Of a stretch of 64,000 bases of DNA, positions 55,147 to 62,430 are shown in pieces. The position numbers and the translations under genes were made by a program. This DNA is from Desulfuromonadales bacterium (GTDB lineage: Bacteria; Desulfobacterota; Desulfuromonadia; Desulfuromonadales; BM103). The stretch covers positions 186,001 through 250,000 of the forward strand of contig JACZKE010000060.1 in assembly GCA_014860225.1 (NCBI GenBank), given 5' to 3'. Each line of letters starts with the position of its first letter. The stretch's first letter is position 1. Under the pieces are notes generated by a model. It saw only the letters and a program-made list of their open reading frames with translations. It made no database searches and was not told the origin of the DNA.

Positions 55147-55162
55147 TGGCACGGCGTTTGCT
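55147..55162 (+). promoter_or_regulatory. Sigma-54 promoter of pilA-N
   Basis: TGGCAC-GGCGT-TTGCT is an exact -24/-12 consensus. Transcription should start about 12 bp after the GC, near 55173, leaving a ~65-nt leader before the pilA-N ATG. Confidence 0.92.
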
Positions 55163-55237
55163 ATGTTCCTTATCAGCTATCAAATTTACAGCTTATATAC
55201 ATAGGACATAACGTCCACATTCGAAAGGAGAAACATT

Positions 55238-55465
55238 ATGCTTAAGAAGTTCCGTAAGAACCAAAAGGGTTTTACCCTGATCGAACTGCTGATCGTTGTT
55301 GCGATCATCGGTATCCTTGCTGCTATTGCTATTCCGCAGTTCTCTGAGTATCGCAAGAAGGCCTACAACTCTGCGGCACAAAGCGATCTGAAGAATGCCA
55401 AGACCGGTATGGAAGCGTATATGGCTGAGTACCAGGAATACCCTGAAACTATGGCTGGGCTCTAA
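55238..55465 (+). CDS. pilA: Short type IV pilin PilA-N (e-pilin type)
   Basis: The 75-residue prepilin has an 11-residue leader ending in G before [20 protein letters not shown], the classic PilD cleavage site with E5. The mature protein is only 64 residues, essentially the N-terminal helix. It keeps aromatic residues F1, F24, Y27 and Y32, and adds Y50, Y54 and Y57, matching the pattern of the Geobacter short pilin. It is the subunit of long filaments once thought to be the conductive pili. A strong ribosome site (GAAAGGAG) and a sigma-54 promoter precede it. The globular C-terminal part is encoded separately by the next gene. Confidence 0.95.
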   Translation: MLKKFRKNQKGFTLIELLIVVAIIGILAAIAIPQFSEYRKKAYNSAAQSDLKNAKTGMEAYMAEYQEYPETMAGL

Positions 55466-55525
55466 TCGATTGGTGCTTCCCTGAACACTCTTAAAAAGAG
55501 CAACGAAAACAACAGGAGAAAAATT

Positions 55526-55879
55526 ATGAAAAAGATTACTGTACTCTTCGTACTTATAACGTTTGCCATTGTCAGTTCTGCTTTTGCTGGCGCATGGACT
55601 GCTGGTGAAGGCACAACCATGTATGGGATCTCTGGCACTACTGCTCCTACTGCTTCAACTGGCACTGCAATTGGTAAACTGTCGAACAATGTTCAGGCTA
55701 AAGGTTTCACCGTTTCAACCACAGATGGCTACGCGATTTCCACCCGTCATGACTCAGGGTCACAGTCTTATGGTACCGCGCACGATTCAACCAGCATTTG
55801 GATGGTTAAATCGGATTCTCTGGCCGCCATGACCAAAACTGGTACGGGTGATTTTGTTTCTACCTGGACTGAGCTCTAA
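55526..55879 (+). CDS. PilA-C, secreted C-terminal half of the split pilin
   Basis: ATG 55526 has AGGAG upstream. The 117-residue protein has a Sec signal peptide (ITVLFVLITFAIVSSAFA) and a small secreted domain with YAISTRHDSGSQSYGTAHD and STSIWM, resembling the beta-sheet C-terminal part of full-length pilins. In Geobacter the pilA-N/pilA-C products (GSU1496/GSU1497) form a heterodimer in the pilus, so this is a split pilin. The 60-bp gap to pilA-N and the shared sigma-54 promoter imply equal transcription. A terminator lies after the stop. Confidence 0.85.
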   Translation: MKKITVLFVLITFAIVSSAFAGAWTAGEGTTMYGISGTTAPTASTGTAIGKLSNNVQAKGFTVSTTDGYAISTRHDSGSQSYGTAHDSTSIWMVKSDSLAAMTKTGTGDFVSTWTEL

Positions 55880-55921
55880 GGATCTCTTTTACTTAAGAAG
55901 AAACATTCTGTTGAAATCAGT

Positions 55922-55962
55922 AGGGACGATATTGCTTAAGGCATTTCGTCCCTGCTTTTTTT
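55922..55962 (+). terminator. Intrinsic terminator after pilA-C
   Basis: AGGGACGA (55922-55929) and TCGTCCCT (55946-55953) form a perfect 8-bp stem, followed by GCTTTTTTT. The ribosome site of the following permease gene starts directly after the T run, so readthrough probably feeds that operon. Confidence 0.85.
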
Positions 55963-55972
55963 AGAGGGGTAT

Positions 55973-56776
55973 ATGAACGGATTCTGGGTTGTTCTGATTG
56001 CCGCCTTACGCGGTTTTTTGCGAGATCGGGTTCTCCATGCCTTGCTTGGCTTTGCTTTACTGCTCTTGGTTCTCGCTCCCGTATTTAGCCTGTTTTCAAT
56101 GCGTCAGGTGCAGGAGCTTTCAACTACTGTGGCGCTCTCCGCCATTTCTTTGACTTTATTGGTTTTGGCTGTAATGCTTGGTGGCTTCTCCGTCTGGCGA
56201 GATGTGGAGCGTCGTTATACTGCTTCAGTCCTGGGATTGCCTATTCCTCGCTCCAGCTATCTTCTCGGTAAATTTGCTGCTGTTGCCGTTGTCTTGATGT
56301 CGACTTCAATATTTCTGGGTTTTGTTTCTTTAGTGTCCGTGCACATCGCTGCCAGCTTTTACCCTCCAGATCGATCCTTGGATCTCATGAATTTCATGGC
56401 GGCGATCGCTGCCTGCTCTCTAAAATACATTCTTCTGTCGGCTTTTGCCTTGCTTTTTTCGAGCCTTTCAACCTCTTTTTTTCTTCCTGTCTTTGGTTCG
56501 TTAGCTGTCTATCTCGCGGGTGGGGCAACCCAGGAGGTTGTGGAGTATGTCACCGGTCCCTCCGCACAATCTCTGTCAAACTCACTAATCACAACAGTCA
56601 AAGGCCTTTATTATTTGCTACCCAATTTCGCGGCATTTGATTTGTCCTTTCAGGCAATTTACGGAATACCCTTATCTGTAGAAGGGCTACTGCTGACTTT
56701 CGGCTATTTTCTAGTCTACACCAGCCTTCTCCTGCTTCTGGCCTGCTACTGTCTTGCCCGGCGTGAGTTTCCTTGA
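55973..56776 (+). CDS. ABC-2-type transporter permease
   Basis: The 267-residue protein has six membrane segments (LHALLGFALLLLVLAPVFSL, TLLVLAVMLGGFSVWRDV, YILLSAFALLFSSLSTSFFL, LLLTFGYFLVYTSLLLLLAC). The soluble stretch EVERRYTASVLGLPIPRSSYLLGKF (given here as its central 18 residues, ERRYTASVLGLPIPRSSY) is the coupling region of ABC-2 exporters. It belongs with the ATPase at 57646. The gene overlaps the next one by 4 bp. The exported substrate is unknown; the pilus context suggests an envelope glycolipid or a helper for pilin modification. Confidence 0.82.
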   Translation: MNGFWVVLIAALRGFLRDRVLHALLGFALLLLVLAPVFSLFSMRQVQELSTTVALSAISLTLLVLAVMLGGFSVWRDVERRYTASVLGLPIPRSSYLLGKFAAVAVVLMSTSIFLGFVSLVSVHIAASFYPPDRSLDLMNFMAAIAACSLKYILLSAFALLFSSLSTSFFLPVFGSLAVYLAGGATQEVVEYVTGPSAQSLSNSLITTVKGLYYLLPNFAAFDLSFQAIYGIPLSVEGLLLTFGYFLVYTSLLLLLACYCLARREFP

Positions 56777-57639
56777 TGAAAAAGTTGCTTGCACTGCTAT
56801 TCATGGTTGGCCTCTATGTCGCACTAGTAGTCCCTTTGGGCGATCATCTCAGGGAGCGACCTCTCAATGTAAAGCTGGGCTATACACCGGATGCCCGACT
56901 GCTTAAACTTGTCGCTGGCGGTCAGCAAACCATTTTGGCGGAGTCGATGACGCTGAAGGTGATTTTCTATTTTGGTACCGTGATCGAACACTGGATACAA
57001 CAAGAATTTGTACAGCCAGAATACTTTAATATGTTCAAGACGATCGAGGCTGCAGCTATCCTTGATCCATATAATATGGATACATACTATTTTGCTCAAG
57101 CGGCCTTTACCTGGGAACTCGGCCGCGCAAAAGATGTCAACCGTCTCCTTGAACACGGTATGAAATATCGTGACTGGGATGAGTCTCTACCTTTTTATGC
57201 TGGCTTTAATAGCGCCTATTTTTTACAAGACTATGATAGCGCTGCAAAATATATGCAGAAGGCTGCAGAAGTCTCTGGCAATAGCATGTATACGAACCTG
57301 GCGGCGCGATTCTTTTACGAGGCTGGTGACAGTCGGATGGGGGTCGCTTTCTTGGAGACCATGATTCGGCAGGCCAAGAACCCTCAGGTTAAAAGACTTT
57401 ACGAGATGCGAAGAGATGTCCTTTTGGCGGTACAAACCCTCGAAACAGGAGTTGCTGACTTCGCGGAAAGATTTGGAAAGCAACCGACTGAACTGGAGCA
57501 GTTGGTCGTTAGAGGTCTCATTGCTGAATTGCCTTTGGATCCTTACGGTGGACAATTTTTCCTTGATGATAAGGGCCGGGTGCGTACGACCAGCAAATTT
57601 ACTGAAAAATTGGCTGTTGAACCCGATAAGGGAGAATGA
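56773..57639 (+). CDS. Membrane-anchored helical-repeat protein (unrecognised)
   Basis: The 288-residue protein begins with one hydrophobic segment (LLALLFMVGLYVALVVPLG) acting as a signal anchor, so the rest faces the periplasm. The body is mainly helical with TPR/Sel1-like pairs (YFNMFKTIEAAAILDPYN, YYFAQAAFTWELGRAKDV, YAGFNSAYFLQDYDSAAKY), suggesting a scaffold. It ends with LPLDPYGGQFFLDDKGRV, similar to pseudopilin-type C-termini (DPWG-like). It lies between ABC permease and ATPase genes (4-bp overlap before, 6-bp gap after), so it is probably part of that transport or assembly complex. I recognise no named family. Confidence 0.75.
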   Translation: MMKKLLALLFMVGLYVALVVPLGDHLRERPLNVKLGYTPDARLLKLVAGGQQTILAESMTLKVIFYFGTVIEHWIQQEFVQPEYFNMFKTIEAAAILDPYNMDTYYFAQAAFTWELGRAKDVNRLLEHGMKYRDWDESLPFYAGFNSAYFLQDYDSAAKYMQKAAEVSGNSMYTNLAARFFYEAGDSRMGVAFLETMIRQAKNPQVKRLYEMRRDVLLAVQTLETGVADFAERFGKQPTELEQLVVRGLIAELPLDPYGGQFFLDDKGRVRTTSKFTEKLAVEPDKGE

Positions 57640-57645
57640 ACACCT

Positions 57646-58551
57646 ATGACTAGTGATAGCAATTGTGCGGTTGAATCGTCTGGTCTGATAGAGATCACAG
57701 GGCTTTCAAAAACCTATCGAAGCAAGAAGCTTGCCCTGGTTGAAGCGCTTAAGAACCTGGACCTACTGATTGGGAAGGGCGAGGTGTTTGGTTTTCTCGG
57801 ACCGAACGGAGCTGGCAAGAGTACAACGATCAAAATTCTGACCGGACAAATACGCCAGACTGCAGGAAGCGCTCAACTTGCCGGGCAGACCGTTAGCGAT
57901 TATCGCTGTCGCAGGGATCTCGGCTATCTGCCAGAAAATCCAGTCTTTTATGATTATCTCACGGCAACTGAATACCTGGCTTTTGTCGGCCGTGCGTTCG
58001 GCATGTCAGACAGTGTCATCCGCCAGAGGGCAGGGGAGGTCCTTGGGCTTCTGGATCTGCAGCATGCTGCTAAACGGCCGATGCGTGGTTTCAGCAAGGG
58101 GATGGTGCAGCGCCTTGGGTTGGCTCAAACCTTGATCCATGATCCTCAAGTATTCATCTTTGATGAGCCGATGAGTGGACTCGATCCTGTTGGTAGAGCT
58201 CTGGTCAAGCAGTTGATCAAAGATCTCAAACGACAGGGGAAAACAGTTTTCTTCAGCACGCATATCACAGCTGATGTCGAGGAGATTTGTGACCGAGTTG
58301 GGGTGATCGTCCAAGGGCAATTGCGTGCGGTCGACAAGGTCTCAGATATTGTGATCGGAGATACTGATAACTACAGGCTTCATGTCAGACATGGCGATGG
58401 AAGTGTCATCGAAGAAATTGTTTCCCGAAACATGTTGAAACAAAAGGTCGTGAATGCTTGGGCAGATCAGGGTGCACTTGAGAAGGTCGTTCCTGTTGGA
58501 CGGAACCTGGAAGATTATTTTCTTGATATTGTCAACAATGTGAACAAATGA
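57646..58551 (+). CDS. ABC transporter ATP-binding protein
   Basis: The 301-residue ATPase has Walker A LGPNGAGKSTTIK (about 50-62), a Q-loop, the signature RGFSKGMVQRLGLAQ (SKGM variant of LSGGQ), Walker B VFIFDEPMSGLDPVGR and the H-loop STHITADVEEI. It is of the ABC-2 exporter class (CcmA/NatA type) and should work with the permease at 55973. The C-terminal ~80 residues are an accessory domain. It overlaps the next gene by 4 bp. Confidence 0.9.
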   Translation: MTSDSNCAVESSGLIEITGLSKTYRSKKLALVEALKNLDLLIGKGEVFGFLGPNGAGKSTTIKILTGQIRQTAGSAQLAGQTVSDYRCRRDLGYLPENPVFYDYLTATEYLAFVGRAFGMSDSVIRQRAGEVLGLLDLQHAAKRPMRGFSKGMVQRLGLAQTLIHDPQVFIFDEPMSGLDPVGRALVKQLIKDLKRQGKTVFFSTHITADVEEICDRVGVIVQGQLRAVDKVSDIVIGDTDNYRLHVRHGDGSVIEEIVSRNMLKQKVVNAWADQGALEKVVPVGRNLEDYFLDIVNNVNK

Positions 58552-60284
58552 AGCTGAATACGCGTTTCCAAATTCTCTTTTTAATTTTTGTCATGCTGGG
58601 TGTCTATTACCCGGCACTTTTCGGAGGTTATAATTCTGTAGATGACCGCGATATGGTCAATAGCATTCTGAATCAAATTCCTTATGACAATTGGCTTGGC
58701 CTCTTCCGCCCCTCTCAAAAGTTCTACTACCGTCCCCTTTTGATGCTGACTTATATTATTGATGCTAGTCTTTGGGGGTCTTTGCCTTTCTTTATGCATT
58801 TGGAGAATCTTCTTCTGCATGCTGCGAATGCCCTCTTGGTCTTTTTTATATCCAGGCAGGTCGTCACTTCTACCGATGCCAAGATCACGGTGTTGCCGTT
58901 TTTCTCCGCCCTGCTGTTTGGTCTACACCCGATTGCATCTGAATCTGTTTGCTGGATTTCAGGGCGTACAGATCTCATGGGTACGTTTTTTGTGCTGCTC
59001 TCGTTTTTGTCTCTGGTCTATGGTTTAAAAAAAGGAAGCGTATGGTTTGGCGCCCCTGCAGCTTTATTTCTGATGGTCGGGATTATGTCGAAAGAAGTTA
59101 TGTTGTTTTTTTTGCCTCTGGCCGTTTTCCTGGTGCTGCGCTGGCCTGTTGACAATGCTGGCCTGCAAAGAGGAAAACAATGGGTTTTGTCGGGAATTTT
59201 TATCCTGCCATTTATGCTCTTAACAGGGTTTTATGGCATCGTCCGCTTTATGTCATATGGCTCAGGAGATCAAGGCTTTCTGCACGTCCTGAACAACTAT
59301 GCGTACACTCCCTTTCATACCATTCGGGTTTGCTTTAAGGTCCTTGGCTTTTATGTGAAAAAGTTGTTTTTGCCTCTGCCCCTTAATTTCGCTATCATTC
59401 AGGTTAACGATCAGTATGTCTGGCTGGGAATGCTGGTGCTCGCTTTTCTGTTGTTCGCCCTGTTCCGTCGTCGTCTTGGTACGGATCTTCTGGCAGTTTC
59501 GTTTTGCTTGGTTTTGCCAGCAGTCATTATTGCACTGGCCAGGGTTGCGTGGACACCTCTTGCGGAACGTTATCTCTACCTTCCAGCTGTTTTTTGGTCC
59601 ATCGGAATTGTGACCCTTCTACATGAAGGCTGTAAAAGAATGGATCTTCAAAAGTTACTGGTGCCTGCTCTGGTGATCCTGCTGCTGCCGTTGGGCTGGG
59701 TGACAACCTCGCGGGCAATGATTTGGCACGACAATCTTCAACTCTATGGCGATACCATTCGCAAATCGCCAGAATTCCTTCCCCTTTATAATGAGTATGC
59801 GGTCGCTTTGGTAGAGAATGGTCGCATATTGGAAGCTGAACAATATCTCGATAAAGGCCGACAAATGGATTCCCAGGGAGCCGTCTTAGCTGTCCATACC
59901 AATCAGGCATCTCTTTTAATAAATGAGGGTCAGATAGAAGAGGCGATGAAACTTATTGATGATTTTGTCACTGTCAATGTCGGCAAGCTGTCTGTTCATC
60001 AATTGAAAGGTGTGATAACGGTTGGTGAACAGATAAAACTTAAAGCAGCGACTCCTGAGCAAGCAGAAGTTGCGAATAAACTTCTAGTAGATGTTTATGA
60101 CCAGCTTTATCTTGCGACAAAGGATCCCTTTGTTCGGTATCGACAGGCGCAGCTTGCTATGTTCATGGGAGACCGAGATCTTGCTGGCAAATATTTCGAA
60201 CAAACTTATGTTGCAGCTCCAACTTCGGCCCATTATAAGCAAGCAGCGAGAGTTTTGGCAGAGAAGATGAAGGCAGAAAGGTAG
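58548..60284 (+). CDS. GT-C-like membrane glycosyltransferase with TPR tail
   Basis: The 578-residue protein has about ten to eleven membrane segments in its first ~390 residues and a soluble TPR-like C-terminal part (LPLYNEYAVALVENGRILEA, RQMDSQGAVLAVHTNQASL). The first periplasmic loop contains DDRDMVNSI with adjacent acidic residues, as in GT-C enzymes that use lipid-linked sugars, and FYYRPLLMLTYIIDA, like TMTC/PMT-type proteins. It is close to the pilin genes and overlaps the UbiA-like gene by 1 bp. A pilin or surface-protein glycosyltransferase role is likely but inferred. Confidence 0.72.
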   Translation: MKLNTRFQILFLIFVMLGVYYPALFGGYNSVDDRDMVNSILNQIPYDNWLGLFRPSQKFYYRPLLMLTYIIDASLWGSLPFFMHLENLLLHAANALLVFFISRQVVTSTDAKITVLPFFSALLFGLHPIASESVCWISGRTDLMGTFFVLLSFLSLVYGLKKGSVWFGAPAALFLMVGIMSKEVMLFFLPLAVFLVLRWPVDNAGLQRGKQWVLSGIFILPFMLLTGFYGIVRFMSYGSGDQGFLHVLNNYAYTPFHTIRVCFKVLGFYVKKLFLPLPLNFAIIQVNDQYVWLGMLVLAFLLFALFRRRLGTDLLAVSFCLVLPAVIIALARVAWTPLAERYLYLPAVFWSIGIVTLLHEGCKRMDLQKLLVPALVILLLPLGWVTTSRAMIWHDNLQLYGDTIRKSPEFLPLYNEYAVALVENGRILEAEQYLDKGRQMDSQGAVLAVHTNQASLLINEGQIEEAMKLIDDFVTVNVGKLSVHQLKGVITVGEQIKLKAATPEQAEVANKLLVDVYDQLYLATKDPFVRYRQAQLAMFMGDRDLAGKYFEQTYVAAPTSAHYKQAARVLAEKMKAER

Positions 60285-61129
60285 TGATGAAGTTATTTTA
60301 TCTGCTCCGCCCCTACCAGTGGCTGAAGAACCTGATGCTGCTCTTTCCGCCGCTTCTCGGTGGAATACTGTTCGCTCCCGGTGTGCTACAGAAAGGACTG
60401 CTGCCCTTCGCTATATTCTGCCTCGCCTCAAGTGCAACCTACATCTTCAACGACCTCAAAGATGCAGAGCAGGATCGCCTGCACCCCCGCAAACAGCACC
60501 GGCCGATTGCCTCTGGTACCATATCATCAGCCCAGGCCATCCTGGTCGGGTCCGTACTGTGTATCGCGGCAATTCTTCTCTCTCTGCAACTCCCGACCAT
60601 CTTCATGGCCTGGCTACTGGCCTATCTCGGCCTCTCTATCGCCTATTCTACTGTGCTCAAGGACCAACCGGTCTTCGACATCTTCTGCATCGCCTCCGGC
60701 TTTGTTTTCCGCCTGTTTGCCGGCGGGGCGGCTTTCAGTGTTGAGATTTCCGACTGGCTGTTCCTGAGCGTTCTGTTCCTGGCAATTTTCCTCAGTGCCG
60801 GTAAGCGCCTGGCAGAAAAAATAACGCTCGGTACAACCGCTGGTGACCACCGCAAATCTCTCGCCGTCTATACAGTAACCACCCTTGAAAGCTTCATGTG
60901 CATGTCCGGTGCGGCGGTCCTTGTCACCTACACCCTGTATGTGATCACCAAGCACAAGCTGGTGCTCACAGTGCCGCTTTGCTGTTTTGGTCTGTTTCGT
61001 TATATGATGCTGGTCAAAAGCGGCGGCAGTGGTGATCCGACAGAATCACTGCTGAAAGATCCGGTGTTGTTTCTGGTCGGGTTGGTTTGGGTTGTGATGG
61101 TCATTTTTTCAACATACATAATGGTCTGA
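60284..61129 (+). CDS. UbiA-family polyprenyl-phosphate phosphoribosyltransferase-like protein
   Basis: The 281-residue protein has about eight membrane segments and begins LLRPYQWLKNLMLLFPPLL, the form seen in decaprenyl-phosphate 5-phosphoribosyltransferases. The first aspartate motif is NDLKDAEQDRLHPRKQHRPI (NDxxDxxxD) and the second region is YSTVLKDQPVFDIFCIASGF. Such enzymes transfer phosphoribose to polyprenyl phosphate, first step to the lipid-linked ribose or arabinose donor. The last ~70 codons are nearly identical to a fragment at 62149-62349. It is the final gene of the five-gene operon behind pilA-C. Confidence 0.85.
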   Translation: MMKLFYLLRPYQWLKNLMLLFPPLLGGILFAPGVLQKGLLPFAIFCLASSATYIFNDLKDAEQDRLHPRKQHRPIASGTISSAQAILVGSVLCIAAILLSLQLPTIFMAWLLAYLGLSIAYSTVLKDQPVFDIFCIASGFVFRLFAGGAAFSVEISDWLFLSVLFLAIFLSAGKRLAEKITLGTTAGDHRKSLAVYTVTTLESFMCMSGAAVLVTYTLYVITKHKLVLTVPLCCFGLFRYMMLVKSGGSGDPTESLLKDPVLFLVGLVWVVMVIFSTYIMV

Positions 61130-61162
61130 AATAGACTGGTGAAAAGTGAGAAGTGAGGTAGG

Positions 61163-61372
61163 CTGGAAAAAGTGGACACCAATCTGTTAGCCTAAGAGGC
61201 TCATAGGAGGTGTCACTTGGAACGCATACCAAAGCAGTTTTACACGGATGAATTTAGGGAGGAAGCTGTTGCTCTCGTTGTTGATGGTGGGCTGACTGTT
61301 GCAGAAACCAGTCGTCGTTTGAGCATCTCACAACAGACTCTGCGGAACTGGATTAAGAAGTTTCGTGAGTGA
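61163..61372 (+). mobile_element. IS3-family insertion sequence remnant
   Basis: CTGGAAAAAGTGGACACC at the left edge is typical of an IS3-family end. A truncated transposase OrfA follows, and the rest of the element (OrfB and right end) is missing. AGTGAGAAGT occurs just before (61145-61154) and just after (61375-61384) it, which may mark the deletion or insertion junction. Confidence 0.6.
61217..61372 (+). pseudogene. Truncated IS3-family transposase OrfA
   Basis: TTG 61217, with AGGAGG 6 bp upstream, opens a 51-residue frame with the OrfA helix-turn-helix (FYTDEFREEAVALV, VAETSRRLSISQQTLRNWIK). Full OrfA proteins are about 90-100 residues; here the frame ends at KKFRE in flanking sequence and no OrfB follows. 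It is a non-functional remnant. Confidence 0.7.
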
Positions 61373-61435
61373 TAAGTGAGAAGTACTTTTAACATTTAAC
61401 GTTTTACATTTTACTGAATTCATCGGAGGGGAATT

Positions 61436-61792
61436 ATGGATGGCAGGCCACATAGAAGATTGGAAGTTTGGAAGCAGTCAATGATTTTGACGAAGGATAT
61501 TTACAGCGCCACGGCGGGATTTCCGAAATCTGAAGGGTATGGTTTGACTTCGCAGATGAGAAGGGCTGCTGTATCGGTACCTAGTAATCTGGCAGAAGGT
61601 GCGGCCAGGCGAGGCAGCAAGGAATTCAAGCAATTCATAAACATAGCGCAGGGCTCCTTGAGTGAACTGGATACACAACTTGAGCTCGCCCATATGATTG
61701 GATATCTGGAAGCTGATCGGCATCGGCAGTTGACAACGGCTGTATCAGATATTTCAAAAATGCTATTCGGCTTAAGCAGATCCGTAAAATAA
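61436..61792 (+). CDS. Four-helix bundle protein (S23/IVP family)
   Basis: The 118-residue protein matches the S23 ribosomal-intervening-sequence protein family: LEVWKQSMILTKDIYSAT, FPKSEGYGLTSQMRRAAVSV, PSNLAEGAARRG, and FKQFINIAQGSLSELDTQLE. Such genes were first seen inside 23S rRNA intervening sequences but are now found scattered in many genomes; the function is unknown. Here it has no rRNA near it. GGAGGGG precedes the ATG. It sits between the IS3 remnant and a frameshifted gene in a recombination scar. Confidence 0.88.
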   Translation: MDGRPHRRLEVWKQSMILTKDIYSATAGFPKSEGYGLTSQMRRAAVSVPSNLAEGAARRGSKEFKQFINIAQGSLSELDTQLELAHMIGYLEADRHRQLTTAVSDISKMLFGLSRSVK

Positions 61793-61863
61793 GCAGTATC
61801 ATTTCACGTTTTACTTTTCACTTTTCACGTTGAAATAGAAGCTATTTGACCTTGGAGGGAAGC

Positions 61864-62108
61864 ATGGAAAAGGAACACCTGGGGATGATTCTGGAAGACA
61901 TCAGCGGAAAGTTTGACCTGATCCTGGAAGGGCATGCAGCGCTGGACAGGAAGTTGGAAGCCCGATTCGACCAGTTGAACGAAAATATCGAAGACAACAG
62001 CTTCAAGATCGATATCCTGAACAAAAAATCGATCATGTTGCCGAAGACCTGTCAGCTCATCGCCGCGATACGGAAGTGCATCGGGGTTATCAGGTACGTG
62101 AAGATTAA
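61864..62108 (+). pseudogene. Coiled-coil hypothetical gene with a frameshift in an A run
   Basis: ATG 61864 (GGAGGGAA upstream) encodes MEKEHLGMILEDISGKFDL and a charged helical stretch up to IDILNKK. There the frame meets six A (about 61990-62035 region, AACAAAAAATCG) and continues as unrelated sequence. In the frame one base over it continues KIDHVAEDLSAHRRDTEVHR and ends at TAA 62106, reading as the natural C-terminus of such coiled-coil proteins. One lost A explains this. It could be a decayed gene or a sequencing error. Confidence 0.6.
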
Positions 62109-62132
62109 AATAGGTATTATGTCACCCGATTC

Positions 62133-62423
62133 CGGCACAAAGCCGGTAACCACCGCAAATCTCTCGCAGCTTATACAGTGAGCACCCTTGAAAGCTTCAT
62201 GTGCATGTCCGGTGCGGCGGTCCTTGTCACCTACACCCTGTATGTGATCACCAAGCACAAGCTGGCGTTCACAGTGCCGCTTTGCTGTTTTGGTCTGTTT
62301 CGTTATATGATGCTGGTCAAAAGAGGTGGCAGTGGCGATCCGACAGACTCCTTTTTGAAAGGTCCGGTTCTTTTTGTTGTTGGTGCACTCTGGATAGTGA
62401 TTGTTGGCTTTTCGACTTATTAG
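62133..62423 (+). pseudogene. Duplicated 3' fragment of the UbiA-like gene
   Basis: Bases 62149-62349 are nearly identical to 60846-61046, the end part of the UbiA-like gene, and keep its frame (LESFMCMSGAAVLVTYTLYV). The final ~75 bp differ (LWIVIVGFSTY against LVWVVMVIFSTYIMV), so the fragment comes from a divergent allele rather than a fresh tandem copy. No 5' part is present. The frame ends 7 bp before the next gene, as an intact gene in this position would. Confidence 0.8.
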
Positions 62424-62430
62424 GGCACTT

